Origin: Lucinisca nassula
Taxonomy: Eukaryota; Mollusca; Bivalvia; Lucinida; Lucinidae
Direction: 5' to 3'
Assembly (NCBI GenBank): GCA_963580285.1
Contig: OY757024.1
Coordinates: forward strand, 120,714,045-120,778,044
DNA: 64,000 nt
A program made the translations under genes and the position numbers. The notes below the pieces were generated by a model that made no database searches, was not told the origin of the DNA, and saw nothing but the letters and a program-made list of their open reading frames with translations. The stretch's first letter is position 1. Every line of letters starts with the position of its first letter. Of the stretch, positions 54,796 through 64,000 are shown piece after piece.

Positions 54796-55343
54796 ATAGT
54801 GAAATTCGCACATGTGGACATTTAATATGATATTTATGGAGCGAGCCTTTGGCGATTGTCATGAATATTATTCGACATAACAAGAAATTTATTTCACGAG
54901 AATTTGGCGAGTTTCATAAATTTCGTATGAAATGACTATGAACTTTATGAACCGAGATTTTTCCCAGTTTCATAAATTTCATATGAAATGACTATGAGTG
55001 TGCGGTTCTCCCTATCCTAAATCATCTTTGACTTTCATTGACATAATTCATATGAAAAATGATTCTTGTCAGCAGCTTATGACATTTTTCATGAATCATG
55101 TAGTTAATGACCACATCTGTCATTCAGCGACGACGTTTGCTGTTACAGAAGGCCAAGGCAAGCTTTCTATGTTAGATTGGTTATCTAAACTTAAGAAAGA
55201 CCATATTATTGCAGATTCAAGCTCTTGTTCTACTACTGAACTTTCTTAAGCATTGCCTTCATGCCTTACTGCCATTAAAACGTGAGTAAATATCAGGACA
55301 AGTCTTTGGAAGGTCAGGGAGAATATGTTGTATTTAAGGGCTA

Positions 55344-55492
55344 CCCAGCAGGCACATGACGTAATTGTGACGTCACATCAACGTCGGTACAACGTCATGA
55401 CCTTCATGCAACGTCACATCAACGTCGGTGCAACGTCATGACGTTGCACCGACGTTGATTTGACGTTGCCCTCGCGACATGTGCCTGCTGGG
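55344..55492. mobile_element. 149-bp MITE with CCCAGCAGGCACATG ends, CTA duplication
   Basis: Perfect 15-bp inverted ends; CTA at 55341-55343 and 55493-55495. The interior has repeated CATCAACGTCGGT and CAACGTCATGAC words. Block A lacks it at the same place (gcaagggatattcgctgg). A 3-bp duplication is compatible with the PIF/Harbinger group. Confidence 0.9.
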
Positions 55493-55554
55493 CTATTCGC
55501 TGGAAGCAAAGAGTACACCGCAGAACAGAAACGTGAGAAGTGTACAAGTATTTA

Positions 55555-55600
55555 TAGGCCAGACCAGCTAGTTTCGGCCAATTTGGCCGCATCAGTGATT
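55555..55600 (-). ncRNA. Hammerhead motif with one core change
   Basis: The core reads CTGATGC (A9 to C). GAAA and the GTC site are kept; stem I is shortened. Confidence 0.6.
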
Positions 55601-55963
55601 CTCAAATATTTTCAAAACTCCACAATTGAATCCATGGTCCCAAAGGACAAGAAAATGCAAAATACACTATGATAAAATCTTTTTTGGTCCATAAAAATTC
55701 CAATAAATTGTAAATAAAATAAAATTCAGCCTTTCTCATGCTTTAAGTCAGTCTACGTATGATTTTTCCATCCTTTAGACTCTGTATCCCTTGTACTCAT
55801 CTTTGAGCTGTCAGTTTGTCACTTCTTTGAAAGTATGCATGACGCTTCAGTTAGGTCCTGTCTATGGGAACAAAAGTATTCTCCTCTACTTGTGCAGACT
55901 GTTCCTAGCTCGAACCTAATCCTGGACCCAAGCGGTTAACTTTCCTTGTGTCATCTGTGAGAA

Positions 55964-56238
55964 CATCACGTGAACAAAACCAATAAGATAAAGACCCCCA
56001 AACCCAACTTTATATAGGGAAAACTGGGGTTTACGGGGGTAAATATTATTTTGCGTATTTCTGCTCCAAGACATAGGGTTTGGGTACTCGCTAGAACCGC
56101 CACATTGGGGCGGTTCTAACGAGCACCCCAAACCTATGTTTGATAATAAATAAATAAATATCACAAATTTTCATCATATTATCACATTTTTGAGGTATGA
56201 AAACATGCACTATACCACATGGATGTGTTCTCGTAATG
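55964..56238. mobile_element. Family H MITE, copy 14, inside PHD finger of LINE copy II
   Basis: CATCACGTGAACAAAACC ... GTGTTCTCGTAATG. The flanks gtgtcatctgtgagaa and gttggtacgacgg rejoin to match 38825-38852; no target duplication. Confidence 0.9.
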
Positions 56239-56360
56239 GTTGGTACGACGGACCACACTAGGAGCCTTTTGGGATATCTGTGACAGGAGGTATCATCAGG
56301 TCGGAATGAGTCATGAGCGTACATAGAAACATAAAATGGAGTGCTTCCACTGCGGGGTAT

Positions 56361-57006
56361 CCAATTTAAACTTATTAATTGCACGCCGGTGGGTCAGGCT
56401 TCAGATTCTATGACGGCTCCAACGTAAAGGCTTATTGAGAATTAGAGAGATCTAATTCAAGGTAATGTTGGTTGGTGCCTGATGCTCTGTCTCTGGTCGG
56501 GCTCATCGGAGTCTAACTGTTGGTTTTCTTTTGCTCCAGCATTTCAGTGGTTTCTTGCTGTCGAGTCCTCACCGTTGTCTCACCTCTGTGGTTCTTTGAT
56601 TTTTGTGTTCACGGAGATGTTGCACTGATGAGTTAGGAGGCCTTCATGCGGACTGAACAAATTATTTGTCTAAATCGCGACGGAAGTAAGGGCGAGGATT
56701 GTGGCCACGTAAAATCGATTTAAGCCCCCCAGTGGAAATCTTCCACTGACCGTTCCAAGGCGGCTCTTCTGTGGCGATTTATTTATGTTGTTGTTTGTTA
56801 CTTACTGTGTGTATCACTTGTGTCTTTTGGTTTTGGATGACCATATGGCCATTTTGTGGGAAAGCAACTGTCCTTATGGCCTTCCTTTGTTTGGGTTTCC
56901 ATTATGGTCTGGTCGCTTAATGTTTGTATTTCTTTCCCTTTGGTGTCTTTTATGGGTGGAGTAAGTTAATTGTATCAATTCCTGATCTTTGTTTTACTTC
57001 TATTAT
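56361..57006 (+). mobile_element. RT C-terminus plus complete T-module, in LINE copy II
   Basis: Starts within the RT end (aattgcacgccggtgggtcagg) and ends TTTGTTTTACTTCTATT. Absent from LINE copy I between gattttaac and atgcctgtttgat (about 40493-40500). The insertion removed two or three bases instead of duplicating any. Confidence 0.85.
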
Positions 57007-57671
57007 GCCTGTTTGATACGACAGTTTTTGAAACAGCAAACTCCTTCTCGTACTTGAATGCCACCTGTAATACTGAGACACCAGACTTAAGTTTCACTAA
57101 CCCATTTGCAACTTCTTCTCCAAGGAAAGTCACACCTGGTCGTAAAGACTCTTGTCATCAACTACCAGTCTACCAAGACATCAGGTAAATCAGCCCAGTT
57201 CCAAAACAATTAAGTCAATAAGAGCAGACATAATTATCGAGACTGAACCATGGCTTAGTCCAGAAACCAATTCAGCAGAGGTTTTCCGGCAAAACAAGAA
57301 GAGCTACTGGAGAGACCGCTTGGAAGGACAAGGTGGCGGAGTATTTGTATTAATTTCCAGCCTGTATGAGAGTGAGGAACCAGAGGAGCTCAAAGTTGAC
57401 CAAGATTGTGAACTGATGTGGGCCAAGGTCAAGAGCCATGGTTCTAAAGACCTTTATGTGGGATCCTTTTATCCACATCCAGATAACCATGATTCTAAAT
57501 ACCTGACGAGGCTACTGTCGTACATCTGTAGAATGCTAAGCCACAAAAAAGTTCACTTATGGCTCGGTGGGGTTTTAATATGGCTGACATCGACTGGGGT
57601 AATGAATGTGCCCTGCCCTATCCAGCACAGTACACAGTGCACAGTACCAGCAGCTGTTGAGCATGGTTAAA

Positions 57672-57876
57672 TATGTTCTATAAAAGGGTTATCCTTTGGA
57701 AGCAATGAATACATCACAGAACTGAAAAGTATGGAGTGCACATGTTTTCTGGGCCAGACTAGCTAGTTTCGGCCAAATAGGCCTCATCAGTGACCCTCGG
57801 ATATTTAACAAATTCCACATTGGAATCAATGATTCCAAAGGACAAGAAAATATAATCTACACTATGATGTAGGGCA
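57672..57876 (-). mobile_element. Hammerhead retrozyme-like unit in LINE copy II, TTAAA duplication
   Basis: 205 bp flanked by TTAAA (57667-57671 and 57877-57881). Copy I has the uninterrupted gagcatggttaaagactcattt at about 46112. Both unit boundaries are therefore known. Confidence 0.9.
57751..57796 (-). ncRNA. Hammerhead ribozyme, intact
   Basis: Minus strand: stem I GGGTCA/TGGCCC (one G-T wobble), CTGATGA, stem II GGCC-TATTT-GGCC, GAA, stem III ACTA-GC-TAGT, cleavable C. All invariant positions match. Confidence 0.9.
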
Positions 57877-58931
57877 TTAAAGACTCATTTCTGGAGCAAA
57901 TCGTAACAGACCCGACTAGAGTTACCGAAACGAGTTCAAACATCCTTGATCTGTTTTAACAAACAACGACATTCTTGTTAACCAAGTCCATGTATTCCCT
58001 CATATTACTGACCATTAGCGTAGTCCTTGGTATTGCTGACCATGATGCGGCCGTTTTAGAATCTAGTCTGAGAGCTATTAAGACCAAGACAGCACCGAGA
58101 AAGGCTTATCAGTACACGAGAGCCGACTTTGAAGGATTTAGGAAAGAACTTCGGGAAAAGCGGCAGAGTTCATGAACACAGCTACTTTACTGGATAGTGA
58201 CACATTGTGGACCAAATTCAAGTCACAAATTCTTGAACTTATGGGAAAATATATCCCAAAGAAACTGCCTAGTCGGACCAAATCCCATAAGTCATGAACA
58301 GACAAGCATGTGAAGGCACTGCAGAGAAAGAGAAATAAACACTTCAGGAGATAAAGTGTGATCCACCGGGCCAAGGATATATCCTATTACAAGCAAATGA
58401 AGGCCAATGTGCAAAAAGCTGAACCCAGGCATACTGGAAGCACGAAGAGAATATTATTGACCTTGGAGACCCAGAGGCAAGCAGCAGAGATTCTGTACCT
58501 TCATCAAATAAAAATCAAAAATGAGTTTCTCAGAAAATCAAGTCTCTCAGAAAGGATAGCTGTGGAGTGGCTGCTCTGACAGAAAACGGGGAAATGCATG
58601 CGGACTCAAGGGCCAAGACAAATATCCCCAACAGACAGCATGAATCTGTCTACACCCTCGAAGATAAGTCAAACATTCCCAAGCCATCTGGGCAGTCATA
58701 CTAGTAATTGGAAGAGATCACCGTGATAGAAGAAGGTGTGAGGAAAACTCTCAGGAAGCTCAACCTAAACAATTTCTGCCAAGGTTCTAAAGGACATGGC
58801 CGACGTAATCTCACCTTCACTCACAGTTATCTTCTAAAGGTCATTACCCGTTTTCAATAAAGGTGATCGATTCAAGGTAAGCAACTATTGACCCGTGTCG
58901 CTCACCAGCTTGTGCTGTAAGATAAAAAAAG

Positions 58932-59288
58932 CATCACGTGAACACGTCTGTGAAATGAAGACCCCAAAATCCCACTTAATACAGAGAAAACTGGGTTTGC
59001 GAGGGTATACAATATTGTTCTTGTTTCTGCTCCAAGACATAGGTTGTGGGTACTCGTTAGAACCGCCTCAATGAGGCGGTTCTAACGAACATCAACAACC
59101 TATGATTTGGCTCCAAGACATAGGTTGTGGGTACTCGTTAGAACCGCCTCAATGAGGCGGTTCTAACGAAATTCAACAACCTATGTTTTGAGCATTTATA
59201 AGAAAAATATCATGGAACTTCATCAGAAAAGTAGCCATTTTTGAGATATGAAAACAGCATTTTGTCACATGGGCGTGTTATCATAATG
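58932..59288. mobile_element. Family H MITE, copy 15, with duplicated core
   Basis: CATCACGTGAACACGTCTG ... GTGTTATCATAATG. Two complete GAACCGCCTCA / TGAGGCGGTTC hairpins stand in tandem (about 59033-59105 and 59112-59185). Confidence 0.85.
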
Positions 59289-60215
59289 ATATATCATAAC
59301 CTGCAACATCCTAAGACACCTAGATGATAACAGCATACTGACTAACTGCCAACATGGCTTCCGAGCAAGACGCATCAGCAACATCCTAAGACACCTAGAT
59401 TATAGAAGCATACTGACTGACTGCCAACATGGCTTCCAAGCATGTTGAGAAGTTGGGTCTCACCCTTGTCCATGAGCTTACAGAATCCATTGACGAGAGA
59501 AAACATAAGGATCTTATCATCCTCGATTTCTCGAAGGAGTGGGGTATGTTTTTCCATCATGAAAAATGCAGCACTCTTCGAGTTACCAGATCCAGACCAC
59601 CAGTACTGTATGACTATTCATTGATAGGAAAAACCTTAGAGTACAGTCTAAATACCTTGGACATGACGTTCAGTCTCTCATGGAACACACACACATAGAC
59701 AGGATTGTGACGAAAATTAATAGCATGCTAGGTTTCTTACAGAGGAATCTCCGAATCAATAATTAAGAAACAAACGCCTCGGCATATTTCACACTTGTCC
59801 TCCCAAGTTTGGAGTATTGTTCAAGTGTATGGAGCTCATATACGTGCAACAAACAGGTATAGAAACGTAAGCAGTGTGACAGACATATTGGAGAACCTCG
59901 GCTGGGAAACATTTGAGATAAGGAGAACCAAGCCACAGTTGGCTATGACGTTCAAGATCATTCATGGTTTAGTGGATATCCCTGCTGCAGAATATCTTAC
60001 TCGAGCATCAACTCGTACCAGAGCCCTACACACGAAGAAGCTCAGACAGTATGCCTCCTGCACAGATGCAATTAAGCACAGCTTCTTTTTACTTTCAATT
60101 ACCACATGCATTTCTTTGCCTGCTTTAGCAGCTGAGGCTCCTCACTTGGTATCCTTCAAGCGGGAGCTTTCTAAGCCTTCATTTAAAATACAATTTGGGG
60201 ACAAACTGTAAGTAG

Positions 60216-60460
60216 GACCCAACGATGGACACAGCTATGGCGGTCTGGCCTCTAGTCAGGGCGGTGGCCTCTTCGTAGCCGGATTGGTCTGGACAGAAGG
60301 TGCCGAAAATGCAGATTAAAAATCTTCCCAGTTTTCTCTTTCTTTCCTATCACTGACTTGTTACCAATTTCTTATTTATTTTTTTTTGAACGCCAGCACT
60401 ATCGCAATGGTCAGCGGCGACTGAAGATACTTACCACATAGATGTAGACTTCCTCAAATC
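60216..60460. other. No gene recognised
   Basis: 3' flank of LINE copy II; includes ggcggtctggcctctag and a T-run. It may contain the LINE 3' tail, but no boundary is visible. Confidence 0.4.
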
Positions 60461-61460
60461 AAATGGAAGAAAAACTTGATGATTTAACTGAATGGAAAGT
60501 TCATAAAGAAGATTCCCTTTATCTTGTATGTAATGTAAGGATTGATTTCTTCACTTCTGAAGAGCATAAAATTACATATTATGATCATGTTAGAAAGTGT
60601 GTGAAGCTCTCAGCTTTCTACTTGACAATATTTATCTAAGTTTTGGTACTTAGTTTGGAGAAACTGTGGGTATTCCGACGGGTACGAATTGCGCACCCCT
60701 TATGGCTGATTTGTTCTCGTTTTGGCATGAAAGAGACTTTATATTTCCCTCTCCATTGGAAACCAATCTGAAATCATTGAAGCGTTTAGCTCCACTTAAT
60801 GATATTTGAATGATTTATTAAATATTCATAATACCTACTTCGATGTTCGATGGTTTGATCAGTTAAATTCCCACTCCCCCACCCCCCACGCACCCAGAAC
60901 GTCACTTTGATAAGGCAAATTCTTCTCATACCGAAGGCCCATTTTAGATGAGTTTGATACTTGCGAAATTAATGATAAATGCGGTGATTTTGATTTTTAG
61001 ATTGCCAAGTTTCCTTTCTTTGATGTTGATATTCCACGTGCGCCATCCTACGGTCTTTATAGTTCCCAATTAATTCGATTTGCCGGAGTTTCTAGTCGTG
61101 AAACTGACTTTAACACTCGTAATTAATATGTAGCTGTTAAATTTCTTAATCCAAGCTATTGGTATCATAAACTATGTAAAGCCTTTTCTAAGTTTTATAG
61201 ACGTCATTCCGATTAAGTTTCTCAAATCAATGTTGGACTTAAACTTCTTCCTGCAACAATGCCTATCGGAACCCAAATTTTACGATGACTTAGTATACAA
61301 ATTCAGAAAAATATATGCTTGCAATAACCAGTCCCAAATTCCGTAAGATCATTCTTCGATATAAAAAGATTGGGTACAATATAAATGTTATACGACAGAC
61401 TGCATGCATGGTAGTTAATCCAATCAAAGTTGATAAATAGAAGTGGATGCACTTAACTTT
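60460..61460 (+). pseudogene. GIPIGTN reverse transcriptase element, second degraded copy
   Basis: GIPTGTNCAPLMADLFSFWH (about 60670), RYLNDLLNI (catalytic YLDD changed to YLND), FDKANSSHTEGP-like, AINSICRS-like and the LSEPKFYDDLVYKF region (about 61265) in shifting frames, ending near QTACMVVNPI (about 61400). Confidence 0.75.
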
Positions 61461-61986
61461 GGTTCCACCTTAAATTGCACGCCGGCGGGTCAGGCATCGA
61501 TTTTATCACGGTTCCAGCATAAACGGCTTACTTAAAATTTAATTTTAGGTAATACTGCAGGGTTCCTGATGCTCGGTCGCTGGTTGGGCCCTCCGGAGTC
61601 TAACTGTTGGTTTTCTTGTGCTGCAGCATTCAGTTTTATTTCATGCTGTTGAGTCCTCTGTAATTGTCGGTCGGTGTGTGCTCGGAAGGGGATGTGCTGT
61701 GTTTGCCGGGTCTTGTCCATCATCCGTTTCGGTTTCAAAACTTTAGGGTTGAGACACACTGTGAAGATTAAATATCAGAAAGGCCTCTGTGTCACAAAAT
61801 TAGGTATAGTTATGCCTTAACTGTAATTGTTTGATTTTTATGCACTCGGACATCTAGCACTGATGAATTAGGAAGCCTTTAAGCGGACTGAACAAATTAT
61901 TTGTCTGAACAACGGCAGAAATAAGAGCGAGGGTTTTGGCCACGTAAAATCGATTGACGCCCCCGCCCCTCTTCCCCAAGTGAATA

Positions 61987-62476
61987 AATAGTAGAAGTAA
62001 AACAAAGATCAGGAATCGATACAATTAACTTACTCCACCCATCAAAGACACCAAAGGGAAAGAAACACAAACATTAAGCGACCAGACCATAATGGAAACC
62101 TAAACCAAGGAAGGCCATAAGGACAGTTACTTTCCCACAAAATGGCCATATGGCCATCCAAAATAAAAAGTCACAAGTGATACACACAGTAAGTAACAAA
62201 CAACAACATGAATAAACAGCCACAGAAGAACCGCCTTGGAACGGTCAGTGGAAAGATTTCCACTGGGGGACGTAAATCGATTTTACGTGGCCACAATCCT
62301 CGCCCTTACTTTTGTCGCGATTTAGACAAATAATTTGTTCAGTCCACATGAAGGCCTCCTAACTCATCAGTGCAACATCTCCGTGAACACAAAAAAATCA
62401 AAGAACCTCTGAGGACTCGACAGCAAGAAACCACTGAAATGCTGGAGCAAAAGAAAACCAACAGTTAGACTCCGAG
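61987..62476 (-). mobile_element. T-module inserted in duplicated segment copy 2
   Basis: Bounded by AAGTGAATAAA and GTTTCCATTGG, which are adjacent in copy 1 (about 48712-48730). Minus-strand sequence runs GGAGTCTAACTG ... TTTACTTCTACT. Confidence 0.85.
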
Positions 62477-62607
62477 TTTCCATTGGCCGTTCCAAGGTAA
62501 TTCTTCTGTTGTGGATTATTGTTCTTATACTTCATCTGCATGTGTGTGTTGCTGGTGTCTTTTTGTTTTGGATAGCCTATTGGCTTTGTTCACAGAGGGC
62601 AAATCTC

Positions 62608-62752
62608 ATCGAGGCAGTTCTAACGAGTACCCACAATCTATATTTTGAGCAGAAATAAGAAAAATATCCCAATTTTTCGACTTCAAATTTTAGTTGTTTT
62701 TTTTCGGCGGTAAAGTTTACAATGTATTTGTGTAGGCATATTTCCGTAATAT
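62608..62752. mobile_element. Family H MITE, half copy 16
   Basis: TCGAGGCAGTTCTAACGAG then GAGCAGAAATAAG, ending CATATTTCCGTAAT; matches 48852-48994. Confidence 0.75.
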
Positions 62753-63066
62753 ATATTCAAACTATGTCATGATGTATTTGTCTAAACTGGCGGAAGTAAG
62801 AGCGAGGGTGCGGTCGGGTGAACTCGATTTAAGCCCACCAGTGAAATTCTTTTCACAGACCGTTCCAAGACGGTTCTTCAGTCGCGTTTTTTTTTTTTTT
62901 TTTTTTTTTTTGTGTGTTAAAGGTCGTCTTTGACTGTGTGTATTGCTTATAGATATTCATTTTGCATAGCCAGTTGGCAATTTTGTGGGAAAGTATCTGT
63001 CATTTTGGGATTCCGGTATGTTTCAATTAGGGTCTACTTATTTCATGTTCGTGTTTCTTTCCATTT

Positions 63067-63302
63067 GGGCCCCGCCAAGCGAATTTGTGTCTTCGAGCAT
63101 TCCGTCATGACAAATTTTAACTGCGCATGCCCAGCCATTCAGAGGGGCCAGGGATATGGCTTTCTGTCTATAGGTTCCTCTTGATTCACTTCTTGTATGG
63201 GCGAGCAGCGAAGGTTCTGGCGAGACTGCGCGGATGCGCAGGCTCGCCTGAACCTTCGCTGCTCGCATAGGCGATAAGTACCAAAATCGCTTGACGGGGC
63301 CC
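63067..63302 (+). mobile_element. Family G MITE, copy 4, ATTT duplication
   Basis: GGGCCCCGCCAAGCGA ... TCGCTTGACGGGGCCC flanked by ATTT (63063-63066 and 63303-63306). Confidence 0.9.
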
Positions 63303-64000
63303 ATTTGGTTCTCTGATGGGATGTGTGAGTTTTATCGAATCCTGATCATTGCTTTCACTTCTATTTTGATTAAATAAATGAAGAAGTATTTCAATATGAA
63401 CCAAAACAATTGGTGTATTTAACACTTTGTGAGTTTGACCGGGATTTGAGACCAGATTTCGAACAATATGATGCACCCAAAATTCTCACGCTTTGTTTTT
63501 GCTGTTTCATTGAGATGGAAGCCTAAACTATATGACATGTGATTATTTAGCAAATCTGGTATGGGAAAGGGGTAGAAAATTATATGAGTTTATACCCACC
63601 ACCATGCGAATGGTATAGTTGGATTAAGTTTAGTTATGTGTACATGTAGCTTGCGCTCACAACTGAATGTTGATTTATTGCATCAGCAAAAATATTTGTC
63701 AATACTCGAAGACACCAAAATTCATGAAATAACGTAAATACATACGGTGTCACCACTCATTTTGACCATTGAAATGTTACCCCCACAAATTAGGTAAATT
63801 TACACTAGTTTCGCGCTAATTAATAATGTTTTGTATTTTTTTAAACAATTTCTTTTTTCGTCAATATGCAGGACAGTTATTTTTGCACATACATGTGAAA
63901 CGTGATGACACTGTTTAAATCTGGACATGAACAAGGGACTCAGATACCTATGGACCCTCTTGCGGCTTTTTCCGGTTGTGTCACAGATCGGGATAAAAGT

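Larger units (their letters stand above)
53795..55800 (+). repeat. Paralogous block A''
   Basis: Collinear with block A from about 36540 onward, including the family M MITE, collagen-like exon, RT N-terminal segment (VNDHICHSATTFAVTEGQGK) and hammerhead unit. Confidence 0.85.
55800..60215 (+). mobile_element. Non-LTR retrotransposon copy II
   Basis: Parts in order: LSCQFVTSLKVC, PHD finger as a single set (CVICEN about 55950, DICDRRYHQ about 56277, ECFHCGV about 56345), TVFETANSFSYLNATC and VTPGRKDSCHQLPVYQD (57017-57180), AP-endonuclease (DIIIETEPWLSPETNS, DLYVGSFYPHPDNHDSKYL, 57220-57660 and 57880-58170), linker (KDISYYKQMKANVQKAE), DFSKEWGMFFHHEKC (59520-59560), HIDRIV, and C-terminus (NRYRNVSSVTDILENLGWE, ASTRTRALHTKKLRQY, VSFKRELSKPSF) ending about 60208. 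Interrupted by two family H MITEs, a T-module and a hammerhead unit. RT palm deleted as in copy I. Confidence 0.8.
61461..64000 (+). repeat. Duplicated segment, copy 2
   Basis: Partner of 48346-50560. Private insertions are 61664-61810 (unknown, ctcggtcgg... to taactg) and an inverted T-module at 61987-62476. The copy continues to the window end. Confidence 0.85.

Noticed and set aside
56620..56660. GCACTGATGAGTTAGG in T-modules as a hammerhead core
   Set aside because: The word CTGATGAG is present in every T-module copy, but there is no CGAAA downstream and no stem I pairing.
1..64000. CRISPR array, operons, riboswitches, bacterial promoters
   Set aside because: The window is animal DNA by content (SINEs, LINEs, splice-like exon); tandem repeats here lack the spacer structure of CRISPR.

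Overview
The window looks like intergenic or intronic DNA of an animal, most probably a bivalve mollusc. I infer this from repeat families that I associate with bivalve genomes: tRNA-headed SINEs, arrays ending in GACGGACGG tracts, reverse transcriptases with a GIPIGTN box, and short palindromic MITEs. The genus cannot be settled by reading alone. There is no operon-like layout, no intact host gene, and no rRNA or functional tRNA gene. Nearly everything recognisable is a mobile element, a tandem array, or a broken copy of one, often nested in another.

Layout. 1-13.4 kb holds palindromic-core MITEs, a 2.4-kb element with an 8-bp target duplication carrying two internal arrays (361-2763), arrays of SalI-type palindromes, a tRNA-derived SINE, a 162-bp array with higher-order structure (7.3-10.06 kb) and a tandem SINE-like pair. 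14.58-15.85 kb is the C-terminal third of a non-LTR retrotransposon with two frameshifts. 16.6-17.5 kb is a 150-bp satellite. 18.5-23.1 kb holds arrays and MITEs nested in each other. 26.1-34.7 kb is dominated by fragments of one retroelement (reverse transcriptase plus a ~700-bp 3' tail, called the T-module here) in both orientations. 35.6-60.2 kb contains three paralogous copies of a block. Each block carries a collagen-like (pseudo)exon, and two of them (A, A'') also carry RT-element and hammerhead-unit fragments. LINE material with PHD finger, AP endonuclease and RT follows each block: the 5' half after A, the 3' half after A', and a fuller copy after A''. 48.3-50.6 kb and 61.5-64.0 kb are two copies of another duplicated segment.

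Main discovery. Seven copies or remnants of a hammerhead self-cleaving ribozyme motif sit inside a ~205-260-bp repeat. Three keep every core base and all three stems. One locus (53321-53640) is a head-to-tail partial dimer with an exact 260-bp period, the signature expected of a retrozyme, a non-autonomous element spread through self-cleaved RNA. At two loci the unit abuts the T-module of the GIPIGTN reverse transcriptase element, which suggests a partner for mobilisation.

Other notable items are a ~19-fold in-frame expansion of half a PHD finger inside a LINE, a MITE family whose palindromic core has been exchanged for an unrelated palindrome, near-absence of target duplication for that family shown against empty paralogous sites, and three different MITEs inserted at nearly the same position in the three paralogous blocks.
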